Positions 1 to 9,600 of a DNA stretch of 64,000 bases are shown one piece after another. The stretch covers positions 222,170-286,169 of the forward strand of contig JAGRKE010000015.1 of assembly GCA_020442385.1 (NCBI GenBank). Direction: 5' to 3'. Below the pieces are notes generated by a model. It had not been told where the DNA came from and did not search any database. It saw only the letters and a list, made by a program, of their open reading frames with translations. The translations under genes were made by a program, and so were the position numbers. The first letter of the stretch is position 1, and the number at the start of each line of letters is the position of its first letter. The stretch is from Alphaproteobacteria bacterium (GTDB lineage Bacteria > Pseudomonadota > Alphaproteobacteria > Micavibrionales > Micavibrionaceae).

Positions 1-2
1 TC

Positions 3-1094
3 ACTCACATCCTGTCCTACACAGGGCTTTGTGATACCGGCATGCGCGCACCTGTTAACCGACTGCCTGAGGGTACGGCGAAGATCACTTTTACATCCGG
101 CACGACGGGAACGCCCAAGGGTGTTTGTTTACCAAGGACAGCGATGGAACGTGTGGCCGCAAGCATCGTTGAAGTTTTGGGCGAAGAGTTTGCAGGTGAG
201 CATCAGTGCGTACTGCCACTCGCGGTTTTGCTTGAAAATGTCGCGGGTGTGTATGCTGGTTTGATAGCTGGTTGCACTGTTCATCTGAACGGTTTGCAGC
301 AGTTTGGTGAAGGCTACGAAAATCTTCATAGCGTCCTTAACGCATCGCAAGCGACATCGGTTATTCTTGTGCCTGAGATTTTGCGCATGCTCATGGCGCA
401 GGTCTCAGTTCGTGGTCCGTTGCCTGATTTGAAATTTATGGCTGTTGGTGGATCGAAGCTCGACCCGACACTTATTCTTCAGGCACGGCAAATGGGTTTG
501 CCGGTTTATGAAGGCTATGGATTGTCGGAATGTGCATCCGTGGTTTCTCTCAATACGCCGCAGATGGATAAGCTGGGCAGTGTCGGAAAACTTTTACCGC
601 ATGTAAAAGCACGCATAACCAATGGTGAAATCCAAATCGAAGATCCGGGTTTTTTAGGATATATCGGCGAGCCCGCGTCGGCTGTACTAAATAGCGGCGA
701 TCTGGGTGGGCTTGATGAAAATGGGTTTTTACAAGTGACTGGTCGAAAAAAAAACGTGTTGATCACATCGTATGGGCGCAATGTTTCACCCGAATGGGTG
801 GAGTCAGCGCTTCTGGCTAGCCCAAAAATAATGCAAGCCATCGTTTATGGGGATACACAGCCCTTCCTTTCGGCCTTGGTTGTTCCCGCGCCGGGTGCGG
901 CAGATATTCAGGATGCGATTGATGCGGTAAATAAAAGCCTGCCTGATTATGCGCAGGTCAAGAATTTTAAAACAGTTCCTCCATTTACGGTAGCGGCGGC
1001 CACTCTAACCGGGACAGGCCGCCCGCGCCGTAAAGAAATTTTAAACCTCTATACAAAGGAGATTTCCGATGAATTTTTACGACCGACTGGTTAA
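3..1094 (+). CDS. Adenylate-forming (AMP-binding) acyl ligase, 5' end outside window
   Basis: This belongs to the ANL superfamily, which activates a carboxylic acid as an acyl-adenylate, usually for transfer to CoA or a carrier. The frame is open to the left edge, so the N-terminal part is missing. The phosphate-binding motif TFTSGTTGTPKG lies near the start, the A5-like motif YEGYGLSECASVVSLN lies mid-protein, and LNSGDLGGLDENGFLQVTGRKKNVL matches the Asp/Arg hinge region (A7-A8). The C-terminal lysine region ends in TGTGRPRRKEI. The stop overlaps the next gene by 26 bp, which suggests translational coupling. Together with the downstream oxidase and dehydrogenase it looks like part of an acyl-modifying cluster. 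The substrate cannot be read from sequence. The superfamily call is secure; acyl-CoA versus carrier-protein ligase is open. Confidence 0.85.
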   Translation, partial: THILSYTGLCDTGMRAPVNRLPEGTAKITFTSGTTGTPKGVCLPRTAMERVAASIVEVLGEEFAGEHQCVLPLAVLLENVAGVYAGLIAGCTVHLNGLQQFGEGYENLHSVLNASQATSVILVPEILRMLMAQVSVRGPLPDLKFMAVGGSKLDPTLILQARQMGLPVYEGYGLSECASVVSLNTPQMDKLGSVGKLLPHVKARITNGEIQIEDPGFLGYIGEPASAVLNSGDLGGLDENGFLQVTGRKKNVLITSYGRNVSPEWVESALLASPKIMQAIVYGDTQPFLSALVVPAPGAADIQDAIDAVNKSLPDYAQVKNFKTVPPFTVAAATLTGTGRPRRKEILNLYTKEISDEFLRPTG

Positions 1095-1740
1095 AGAAAC
1101 GCAAAGTGCCCGCGCTGAGCTCTACAGCGTTCCGCAACTAATTGACGGTATGCAGGGTAATATTTCGCGCGCGACTTATATTGCGTATCTGACCGAGGCG
1201 TATCACCATGTTTCTCATACCGTACCGTTTTTGATGACGATGGGTTCAAAAATCCCGCCATCAAAAAAATGGATGCACAAAGCGATTATCGAATATCAGG
1301 AAGAAGAGGTCGGGCACGAAGAGTGGATATTAAACGACATCGCGGCCGCCGGCGGTGATAAGGAAGCCGCCCGCAATTCTACGCCGAATTTGGAAACACA
1401 AGTTTTAGTGGCTTATAACTACGACTATATGACGCGTAAAAACCCGGTCGGGTTTTTCGGTATGGTCTTCATGCTAGAGAGCACTTCGACACAGATTGCC
1501 AATAAAGGCGCCGATGCTGTGAAAGAAAAACTCGGCTTGCCACAGAAAGCGTTTTCATATCTGTATTCTCATGGTGAGCTGGATATAAGCCACATGAAGT
1601 TTTTCGAAGAAACGGTCAATAAAATTACCGATCCAGACGATCAAGCCGCGATCATAGAAGTAGCGCAAAACACCTTCCGTTTGTTTGCGAATTTATTGCG
1701 CGCTATTCCGCATGAAGGGCGGGTGAAGCATGCCGCTTAG
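1069..1740 (+). CDS. Haem-oxygenase-like diiron oxidase family protein (TenA/PqqC fold)
   Basis: A 223-residue all-helical protein of the 'iron-containing redox enzyme' group, which shares its fold with TenA, PqqC and UndA. Candidate metal ligands occur in the expected helix pattern: YHHVSH (His46/47), EEEVGHEEW (Glu80, His83), MLES (Glu137) and HGELDISHMKFFE (Asp172, His175). Characterised relatives (UndA, SznF-type HDOs) use a diiron centre and O2 for decarboxylation, desaturation or N-oxygenation. A thiaminase role is unlikely because the ligands resemble an iron site and the neighbours are a ligase and an SDR. The start at 1069 has AAGGAG just upstream. The gene overlaps the genes on both sides, so all three are probably co-expressed. 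The reaction is unknown. Confidence 0.75.
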   Translation: MNFYDRLVKETQSARAELYSVPQLIDGMQGNISRATYIAYLTEAYHHVSHTVPFLMTMGSKIPPSKKWMHKAIIEYQEEEVGHEEWILNDIAAAGGDKEAARNSTPNLETQVLVAYNYDYMTRKNPVGFFGMVFMLESTSTQIANKGADAVKEKLGLPQKAFSYLYSHGELDISHMKFFEETVNKITDPDDQAAIIEVAQNTFRLFANLLRAIPHEGRVKHAA

Positions 1741-2506
1741 AGGAAAAAGCGTATACATCACCGGTGGCACTGGTGGAATTGGAACACCGCTCGTTGCGAA
1801 TTTACGCACAGCCGGTGCGCACGTTATGGCCCATGATTATGAAACAGAAGGCGATCTTGTGGAGGGTCTTGATAAAATTTGTACGCAGCTGAAGGAAAAC
1901 ACGCCGGATATTTTGATCAATATGGCCGGGTATAATGTGCTCGATTACTGCGAGAACCAAAATCTTTCAGCTATTGTTGATTTGAACATGATGGTTCCTA
2001 TGCGTCTTACGCAAGCGGTTTTGCCCGGGATGAAAGCACAAAATTTTGGGCAGATCATCAATATGGGGTCGATGACCGCGCTTATTCCGCTACCGCATTT
2101 AACGGGATATGTTGCGGCGAAAGCTGGTCTCAAAGGCTTTAATGATGCACTGCGCCGAGAGCTTGGCGGCACGAACATAAAACTGACTTATATCTCCCCG
2201 CGCGCGGTACGCACGCCGATGAATTCCGGCGTTAAGGCCGAAGTGAATGAGCGTACGAAGGTGAATTATGATGATCCGAATGATGTTGCGAAACGAATTT
2301 TCGAAGCAATCATTAAAGCTCAAGCTGAGGTGAGGATTGGTTGGCCAGAAAGGCTCTTTGCTTTTCTGCACGCGAATTTTCCTGCAATTATCGATTCTGG
2401 ACTGCAAAAAAACCGTAAAATCGGGGAAGAGGCTTTAAACACACATAACTCAAGAATGGAGAGAAAAGATGAAGAAACTAGTCATAACAACCGCCTTGCT
2501 TCTTAG
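1730..2506 (+). CDS. Short-chain dehydrogenase/reductase
   Basis: A 258-residue classical SDR, probably NAD(P)-dependent. The Rossmann motif GGTGGIG is at residues 12-18, the NMAG motif follows near residue 65, the catalytic Ser lies in NMGSMTA and the Tyr-Lys pair in GYVAAKAG. The C-terminus, about 190-258, is longer than the catalytic core and basic. The start overlaps the oxidase stop by 11 bp, and the tail overlaps the next, exported-protein gene by 38 bp. It likely reduces or oxidises a product of the preceding ligase/oxidase pair; that link is an inference from gene order. The exact substrate cannot be told. Confidence 0.85.
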   Translation: MPLRGKSVYITGGTGGIGTPLVANLRTAGAHVMAHDYETEGDLVEGLDKICTQLKENTPDILINMAGYNVLDYCENQNLSAIVDLNMMVPMRLTQAVLPGMKAQNFGQIINMGSMTALIPLPHLTGYVAAKAGLKGFNDALRRELGGTNIKLTYISPRAVRTPMNSGVKAEVNERTKVNYDDPNDVAKRIFEAIIKAQAEVRIGWPERLFAFLHANFPAIIDSGLQKNRKIGEEALNTHNSRMERKDEETSHNNRLAS

Positions 2507-3185
2507 TATAGGCACGCCTGCACTGGCGCAAGATTACAGCGCGCCGGTCAATGCTCAGTCCGTGGCGCAAAAGCAAGACCCGGTTATGGAGCAAATTCAA
2601 TACATGCAAAAGGAATGGGCGCGCATTAAATATCAGATTGTCGATAAGGATACCCAGCTTGATGCCATTCACAAACTCGAAGAGCATGCTGCTCAAGTTA
2701 CTGCGGCTTATTCAGACCGGCCCGAGCCCAAAATCTGGGAGGGCATTATTCTTTCGACAGATGCTGGAATTGTGAAGGGCATGTCCGCGCTCGGTAAGGT
2801 TAAAAAAGCAAAAGAATTGTTCGAAGGCTCATTGAAACAAAACCCCGTCGCGATGGAGGGCTCTGCTCACACATCACTGGGCTCGCTATATTACCAAGTG
2901 CCCGGATGGCCGGTTGCGTTTGGTGATAATGAAGAAGCTGAAAAACATTTGAAGCAGGCATTGCAACTTAATCCCAATGGCATTGATCCGAATTTTTTCT
3001 ACGGCGATTTTCTTTTGAAGGACGGGCGTACGGATGAGGCTAAAATGTACTTAAACCGAGCCTTGCAAGCGCCGGATCGTCCTGATCGTCCGCTGGCCGA
3101 TGCAGGGCGCAGGCAGGAAATTAAAGCAGCCCTTGCGCAAATCGATCAAAAGATGAAGGATGGAGGCAAGTCTAGTTATAACTAA
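2469..3185 (+). CDS. Exported TPR-repeat protein
   Basis: A 238-residue protein with a clear Sec signal peptide: KK, a hydrophobic stretch, then cleavage after TPALA. It should be periplasmic. Residues ~75-215 contain helical repeats of TPR type, for example AKELFEGSLKQNPVAMEGSA and AEKHLKQALQLNPNGIDPNF, and the second half reads like a tetratricopeptide protein. The ATG at 2469 follows a GGAGAGAAAAG ribosome site, which supports this start even though it lies inside the end of the SDR frame. It is followed 12 bp later by a two-component system, so it may belong to that regulon or to the upstream cluster. No enzymatic motif is seen; it is probably a scaffold or assembly factor. Confidence 0.75.
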   Translation: MKKLVITTALLLSIGTPALAQDYSAPVNAQSVAQKQDPVMEQIQYMQKEWARIKYQIVDKDTQLDAIHKLEEHAAQVTAAYSDRPEPKIWEGIILSTDAGIVKGMSALGKVKKAKELFEGSLKQNPVAMEGSAHTSLGSLYYQVPGWPVAFGDNEEAEKHLKQALQLNPNGIDPNFFYGDFLLKDGRTDEAKMYLNRALQAPDRPDRPLADAGRRQEIKAALAQIDQKMKDGGKSSYN

Positions 3186-3197
3186 AGGTAGTAGGTT

Positions 3198-3854
3198 TTG
3201 CGCATATTATTGGTCGAAGATGATGTGATGCTAGGAAAAGCCACGGCAGAAGGGCTAAAAACCTCTTTTGCCGTGGATTGGTGTGAGTGTGCTGAAGATG
3301 CTTCTGCTGCTTTGAAGGCTACGCCTTATGATCTTGTGATTCTTGATATAAATTTGCCGGGACAATCTGGCTTGGAGTTGCTCAAGGACTTGCGCGCGGC
3401 GAATGACGAGCGGCCGGTTTTATTCTTAACAGCCCGTGATGCGGTGAAGCACAGGATTGAAGGTCTGAATGCGGGTGCCGATGATTATCTGATAAAGCCC
3501 TTTGATTTGGATGAGTTGATCGCGAGAATTTCAGCTTTGATAAGGCGTTCACAAGGCCGCGCAAGTCCTGAGGTGAGTGCCGGTAAAGTGAGTTATGATC
3601 CTAGCGCAAAACAGGCAAAAAAATCCGGAAAAGCGGTTAAGCTTTCGGGGCGCGAACTTGCCGTTCTTGAAATTTTGATGACAAATATCGGTAAAGTTAT
3701 TAGCAAGGCTCAAATTGAAGAGCATATTTACGACTGGGATAGTGGTGATATTGAAAGCAATACGATTGAAGTTCATATTTCTGCCCTACGGCGTAAGCTG
3801 GGTAAGGATTTGATCAAGACAATCCGCGGTGTGGGTTATATAGTTGAAAAATGA
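3198..3854 (+). CDS. OmpR/PhoB-family response regulator
   Basis: A 218-residue DNA-binding response regulator. The receiver domain occupies residues 1-~115, with acidic residues Asp8/Asp9, the phospho-acceptor Asp50 in LVILDINLPG and the Lys in YLIKPFD. The C-terminal winged-helix domain spans ~125-218, with the typical ending LRRKLGKDLIKTIRGVGYIV. The start is TTG at 3198, preceded by AAAGGTAG; no in-frame ATG precedes the conserved RILLVEDD. It overlaps the kinase gene by 4 bp, so the two form an operon. The QseB/PmrA subfamily is most similar in layout. Targets are unknown; the upstream TPR protein gene is a candidate by proximity only. Confidence 0.92.
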   Translation: MRILLVEDDVMLGKATAEGLKTSFAVDWCECAEDASAALKATPYDLVILDINLPGQSGLELLKDLRAANDERPVLFLTARDAVKHRIEGLNAGADDYLIKPFDLDELIARISALIRRSQGRASPEVSAGKVSYDPSAKQAKKSGKAVKLSGRELAVLEILMTNIGKVISKAQIEEHIYDWDSGDIESNTIEVHISALRRKLGKDLIKTIRGVGYIVEK

Positions 3855-5194
3855 AATCTAACTATTCTCTTCGCAAGCGCCTTATTTTATGGATCAGTAT
3901 ACCGATCTTGTGTGCAACGCTTTTGGCGTTGCTTGCCAGTTATCTTTTTGCGCGTCATGAAGTTGAAGAGGTGTATGATGCCCAGCTTGTGCATTCTGCA
4001 AAAGTCTTATTACAACTGACGCAGCATGAAATTTCGCGCAATGAGGAATTTCATTTAGGAATTGAAAATCCAGATCTTCAACACAAATATGAACGCAATT
4101 TGGGTTTTCGCATATGGGTCGATAACCGCATTATTACGCAATCTCCGATTACGGAAGTTTTTTCAGATTTTGAGGCTCCACCGGGGTTTTCAGATCAGGT
4201 TATCGCCGGGCATGAGTGGCGTGTCTTCGTTTTTATTGATACGAAAAACAAAATTAAAATTGAGGTTTCCGAGCGCTATGATATTCGTTATGAATTGATT
4301 ATTCAGCTGATGATGGCGCTTATTCTTCCGGCGCTGGCGTTTTTACCAATCATTCTTATTATAATCTGGATCGGTGTGCGCAAAGTGTTAAAGCCGGTTG
4401 TTAAGATATCTGCTGATGTCGATCGGCGCAGCACACACGATCTCTCGCCCATTAAAAAAGAAAATCTTCCGCGTGAGATTGCGCCGCTTGTGCAGGCGCT
4501 CAACCGATTATTTGAGCGTATTCAGGAAAGCTTTAATCGTGAGCGGCAATTTACCGACAATGCCGCGCATGAATTACGTACGCCATTGGCTGCAATGAAA
4601 ACACAAGCGCAAGTGTTGCTTAAGAAAGCTGCGGATATGCCTGAATGTTCTGCTGATCTTGATAATCTTCATGCCTCAATTGATCGGGCCGCGCATATGG
4701 TTGATCAGCTCTTATCCTTTACCCGTCTGCAAGGCGATCAAATCGAATTTGAAACACTTAATCTGTCTGCTCTGACCAGCGAGGTTTTAAAGGAAATATC
4801 GCCTTTGGCGGTTAAAAAGAAAATTAATTTAGAGGCGGATATTACCCCCGGAATAAAAGTGCGGGGCAACCAGCATGCGCTAGAAATTGTGGTGCGTAAT
4901 TTGATTGATAATGCGATTAAATTTACGCCTGCGAAGGGCCGCATTGATGTCAGCGTGCATGAAGAGAATGGCGATATAGTTGTTGTAAAAATTAGCGATA
5001 GCGGGCTTGGCATTTCTGATTCCGAAAAACAAAATGTTTTTGAGCGTTTCTACCGCGTGCAAAAACATAAGCAAGGCAGTGGTCTCGGATTATCAATGAC
5101 CAAATGGGTGTGCGATCTGCACGGCGCTGAAATTTTGTTGAGCGACAATACTCCAAGCGGTCTGTGCGTAAATGTCACGATAAAAAGTGTTTAG
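3851..5194 (+). CDS. Sensor histidine kinase, partner of the upstream regulator
   Basis: A 447-residue inner-membrane kinase. TM1 is at ~12-34 and a periplasmic sensor of about 115 residues follows. TM2 is at ~150-175 (LPALAFLPIILIIIWIGV) and leads into a HAMP-like linker. The HisKA domain carries His240 in NAAHELRTPLAAMKTQ. The ATPase domain shows the N box (NLIDNAIKFTP), the G1 box (SDSGLGIS), FERFYRV and the G2 box (GSGLGLSM). The layout matches QseC/PmrB-type kinases. The ATG overlaps the regulator stop codon (ATGA). The periplasmic sensor has no motif that reveals the signal. The gene is convergent with the Hpt gene, with only 9 bp between their stops. Confidence 0.92.
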   Translation: MKSNYSLRKRLILWISIPILCATLLALLASYLFARHEVEEVYDAQLVHSAKVLLQLTQHEISRNEEFHLGIENPDLQHKYERNLGFRIWVDNRIITQSPITEVFSDFEAPPGFSDQVIAGHEWRVFVFIDTKNKIKIEVSERYDIRYELIIQLMMALILPALAFLPIILIIIWIGVRKVLKPVVKISADVDRRSTHDLSPIKKENLPREIAPLVQALNRLFERIQESFNRERQFTDNAAHELRTPLAAMKTQAQVLLKKAADMPECSADLDNLHASIDRAAHMVDQLLSFTRLQGDQIEFETLNLSALTSEVLKEISPLAVKKKINLEADITPGIKVRGNQHALEIVVRNLIDNAIKFTPAKGRIDVSVHEENGDIVVVKISDSGLGISDSEKQNVFERFYRVQKHKQGSGLGLSMTKWVCDLHGAEILLSDNTPSGLCVNVTIKSV

Positions 5195-5203
5195 TTGAGT
5201 CTT

Positions 5204-5551
5204 TCAGTTTTTTTGTACATTCAAATAAGCGACAACACTTTCATGTTCTTTTTGAATTTTATCTAACAAAGCGGTTTTTGTATCAAGAGAGTCAGGCAAA
5301 AGCTCTTGTGCTTGTTTACACAAATCGGCGAGTGTATAAGCTCCCAAATTTGATGAGATGCCTTTTAGGGCGTGAGCATTCTTTTGCCAAGTTTCGTGGT
5401 TATTTTTATTATCGATTTGTGCGTTTTTTTTAAGCACAGAAAGCAATTCCGTTGATGATTCAATAAATTCTTCAAAGAGCTCTCGCTCAAGCTCTTTATC
5501 ACCATCGGCGGCCATTTTCAGATTTGATAAATCAATATCGACCTGCGTCAT
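5204..5551 (-). CDS. Free-standing Hpt phosphotransfer protein
   Basis: A 115-residue single-domain histidine phosphotransfer protein. The phospho-acceptor is His60 in WQKNAHALKGISSN, and the following helix (LGAYTLADLCKQAQEL) completes the four-helix Hpt signature. Its ATG overlaps the stop of the upstream receiver protein by 4 bp, so the two are co-translated. The divergent large hybrid kinase at 6609-10271 ends in two receiver domains and has no Hpt of its own. This protein is the natural shuttle between that kinase and the receiver protein; the pairing is inferred from proximity and domain complementarity. Confidence 0.88.
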   Translation of the reverse strand: MTQVDIDLSNLKMAADGDKELERELFEEFIESSTELLSVLKKNAQIDNKNNHETWQKNAHALKGISSNLGAYTLADLCKQAQELLPDSLDTKTALLDKIQKEHESVVAYLNVQKN

Positions 5552-6438
5552 GCGACTTTCCTCTTTCGCGTGCGTTTAAATTGTTCGATGACTTTTAAAA
5601 TCATTTCTTTTTCATACGGTTTGCTAATAAATCCTTTGACATCGTTTTCTTTCGCGGTTTTTATATCTTCTTCGTATTGGTTTCCACTGACTATAACGAC
5701 ATAAGAATCCTGATCAATATTGCGCACAAGTCTGGCAAATTGGTGACCGTTTAAATCGGGCAGCTCTATATCCAAAAATACGATATCGGGGCATTTTTCC
5801 ATGTATAAAAGCAGTGCTTCGCCCGATGTTCCCGCAACATGGCATGTATAGTCTTTCAGAATTGTTGTAAGAATTTTTTGTGAGAATTTTTGATCTTCAA
5901 CAATCAAAATTTGCGGTTGTGCCCGCAAAGCCCGCTGCATTTTTATCATATGAATTGTTTTTTGCAGGGCTCCAATTAGATTTACATTTGAAAAATATTT
6001 TGAAAGTTCTTTGCCGTGCTTGGATTGTTTTTTAAGTTTCTTTGCGCACTCAGATTTTAATTTATCACGGCTATTGATCATGTCGTAATCAATGAAAAAA
6101 TCATCAATAGATGTGTATTTTTCTATGTCGGTTTCATACATGTTTGTGACCATTTTTACGAGTCCATATCGGATATCCTGATTATCTCCGTTCCACTTAA
6201 TGATCACATCGCCATCGGTGCAAAAATACAAACCGCACTCCTGTGCTTCTGCGAGCAAGCTTTTAAGAGCCCCATAAAATGTAGATGGGTCAGGTTTGAT
6301 ATCTATATGAAAGAATTGGCATTGTAAAAAATTGATATTGGTAACTTTTTCATTTCCTCCGGCAGTCCTTTGCCCTTCTGCAATGAGTAGGGCATAGAGC
6401 ATATCTTCTGCGTCTGTATCAATGATGCTGCAGTCCAT
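5548..6438 (-). CDS. Receiver protein with uncharacterised N-terminal domain
   Basis: A 296-residue protein. The C-terminal ~120 residues form a receiver domain: ILIVEDQKFSQKIL with the acidic pair, Asp223 in PDIVFLDIELPDLNG, and the switch Lys in GFISKPYEK. The N-terminal ~170 residues match no family I recognise; they begin MDCSIIDTDAEDML and contain a His/Asp-rich middle and a Lys-rich helix near 125-150. There is no DNA-binding or cyclase domain, so output probably runs through protein contacts. The 4-bp overlap with the Hpt gene and the divergent hybrid kinase place it in a local phosphorelay. The 170-bp divergent spacer to the kinase probably carries both promoters. Confidence 0.85.
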   Translation of the reverse strand: MDCSIIDTDAEDMLYALLIAEGQRTAGGNEKVTNINFLQCQFFHIDIKPDPSTFYGALKSLLAEAQECGLYFCTDGDVIIKWNGDNQDIRYGLVKMVTNMYETDIEKYTSIDDFFIDYDMINSRDKLKSECAKKLKKQSKHGKELSKYFSNVNLIGALQKTIHMIKMQRALRAQPQILIVEDQKFSQKILTTILKDYTCHVAGTSGEALLLYMEKCPDIVFLDIELPDLNGHQFARLVRNIDQDSYVVIVSGNQYEEDIKTAKENDVKGFISKPYEKEMILKVIEQFKRTRKRKVA

Positions 6439-6608
6439 GGCGCAAGTAATTCGTAAGGTTAACTTTCGACGTATTATAACGCGCGATATACGGGCAAGCT
6501 AGAAAGCCTCGCCTACCTTGGTATTCAAAGCATGGTTTTTTTAAAAAATAAAAAGCACGGTGGCATAATCAAGGCCGATGATATTTTGGGAACTATGGAG
6601 AAATGCCA

Positions 6609-9600
6609 ATGTTTGAGCTCTTACATTCCGTATGGGGGCCTTTTTTCATTTTGGATGATACTTCTTCTTATGCGCAAAGCGGCGTTTATATTTTTTCTTT
6701 GGTTCTGTTGTCCTATGTAATCGCTTCTCTGGGATCTTTCACAGGACTTCGGCTTGCGACAGAGATCCATAACGCGCCGACACAAAAACTAAAATCCCTT
6801 CTTCATTTTGGCGGCGCTTTTGCTTTTGGTACTGGCATTTGGTCTATGCATTTCATCGGGATGCTTGCCTATAAAATGGATATGGCTGTCTCTTATGCGC
6901 CGGGCCTCACAATTTTATCAATGTTTATAGCCGTTGTGATTGCCTATGGTGTTTTGCAGATTATCAGAGCGGGGAGTCTGAAGTGGCAGTCCCTTTGTGC
7001 GGGTGCATTATTGCTCGGCAGCGCTATTTGCGCCATGCATTACACAGGGATGGCGGCTATGAAAATGGATGCAGCTCTTCTTTATAAGCCCGGTCTTTTT
7101 TTCCTTTCGGTGCTGATAGCTGTAGGGGCATCAGGGGCGGCTTTATGGATAGTATTTATGTTGGTGCAGCACGAAAGCCGCTGGAAGATCGTGCTTCAGA
7201 TTATGGCGGCCTTGGTTATGGGCGGTGCGATCTGCGGGATGCATTATACGGGCATTGCTGCCTCTGTTTTTATTCCTTATGCGGATTGCCGGTATGATCC
7301 CAATCAGAGTTTTACGGGGCTCGCTCTGGCGGTTACACTCACTAGTACTGCAATTTTTGCAATTGCTCTTATATTGAGTTTTAAGAGAGATTTTAGCGGA
7401 GAAGAAATACAATCTGAAAATGCATATTCCGGAAATACGGTTTTTCTTCAGCTTTCTTTGTTGCTCAGCATTTTTCTGATTTTGATGACAACATCTTATG
7501 TTTTTCTAAACGATGCGTTTCATAAGCAAAAAAACGGCGAGATATTGCTAAATGCGGCGAGTTTGCAAAGAACATTGATTACCCGCTATGTCGTGCGTAT
7601 GCCGATCATTCTAACCTCCAAAGCCCGAAATAATACGCAGGAGTATGAAGAGCATATGGCTGGAATTTTGGTGGATATTGACCGTATCAACGAAAATTAT
7701 AACGGCCTCTTGAATGGCGGCGTCATTGATTTGGGTCTTGGTGAGGAAAGAACGGATAAAGATGGCATCTATGAGGTCAACGGTCTTCAGAATTCGATGC
7801 TTGAGGATAAGGTGCACCGCGCACAACAGCAATGGGTGACATTCGAAAATATGGGCTCTGAAATTTTAAACTCCGGCATTTCTGATCTCATGGATTACAA
7901 AAACTATGAAGGTTTTGAGCGGCAGTATTTCCGTCTTGTAAATGCGCAGGATATGGCGACGAAGTCTATTCAAGAATATTTAGAGAGTTTGAATGATGTC
8001 CTAAGTCTTAAGCAGAAAATTATTCAGGTGCTGGGCGTTTTTGTATTTTTTCTAACGCTTGTTTACGCACGCTTCTTTATTGCGGATCGCATTGATTATG
8101 CGCGGCGGCAGTTGGAAGAAAACAAAAATACGCTTGAGAAGCGTGTTGAAGAACAAACACGAGACATTATTAATCAAAAAACCCGTACCGAAACCATCAT
8201 TAACAGTATGAATGAGGGGCTTATTACGATGGATGGGTTCGGTTATATCACCTCTTATAATGACAGTTGCGTTTCTATTTTTGGGTATCAACCTGAAGAG
8301 GTGATAGGAAAACACGCGAGCATATTTTTGCATGAGCGACATTACGCAGAATATGAAATGTTTATCAATCAATATCACGGCTCTGGCCGCAAAGACATGT
8401 TTGTAGTTAAAAATGAGGTTTTGGGCCAGCGTAAAGACGGATCAAATTTTCCGGCCTCTCTCAGCTTCCGGCATATTTACTTTGAAAATAAGCCGATGTT
8501 TATTTGTACCGTTGAGGATATTACCCAGAGAAAAGAGCGAGAGCGAGAGCTTAAAGAAGCCAGAGACAATGCCGAGCGTTTGAATAAACAAATGCAGGAT
8601 TACACCGATAAACTTGAGCTCGCAAGAAGCAATGCCGAAGATGCTAGTCGCGCTAAGAGCGATTTTCTTGCCAATATGAGTCATGAAATTCGTACGCCGA
8701 TGAATGCGGTTTTGGGGATGTCCGGCTTGTTGCTCGATACCCATCTGGATGAAGAACAAAAAGAGTGGGTGCGTGCAATTAACACTTCAGGCAGTATGCT
8801 TTTGAATATTATCAATGACATCATTGATATCTCTAAAATAGAAGCCGGCAAGCTTGTACTTGAAAAAACAAAATTTGATCTGTTTGAAATTATCCAAGAG
8901 GTTGCGGGGCTCTATGCGTTTCAAGCGCGTGAAAAGGGCCTTGAAATGCTCATTCATGTCGATAGTGATCTGCCGCGCTTTTATATTGGGGACCCTGTGC
9001 GGACCAAACAAATCTTCGCTAACCTGATCAGTAATGCACTTAAATTTACCGTGCAAGGGCATATTCTAATCCAGATTACACACAAAGAGTGTGACGATGA
9101 TTTGGTTGAGCTTGAATGCCGGATAGAAGATACAGGCATCGGTATTCCTGAAGAAAAACAGAAAAAGATTTTTGAGAAATTCTCGCAGGCCGAAGAATCT
9201 ACAACACGTAAATTTGGTGGTACCGGTTTGGGTCTGACAATTGTTTCTCAACTTCTGGGGTTGATGAATGGACAGATAAGGGTTGAGAGCAAAGAAGAGC
9301 AGGGATCTGCATTTATTTTTGATTTCAAGCTGGGTAAGGCCGGCCAAGATGATGCTCATGCCGCCACTGAAGATATTCGTAATCTGAAAGTTCTGGTTGT
9401 TGATGATTATCCACTCACGCGCAATTTGCTGCATGAGACACTGGGTAGAGAAGGGGCGGCTTGTGATACAGCGATGAATGCCGAAGAGGCGCTCGAAATT
9501 TTAAAAGGCGATCCAAATTATGATGTATGCATCATTGATTATGCGCTGGGCGGGATGGATGGTTTGATGCTAGTCAAAAAGCTACGAGCAAAAAAGAAAT

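Noticed and set aside
2469..2506. Overlap of the SDR end with the TPR gene as a frameshift
   Set aside because: Both frames are clean, the TPR start has a strong ribosome site and signal peptide; a short overlap explains it.
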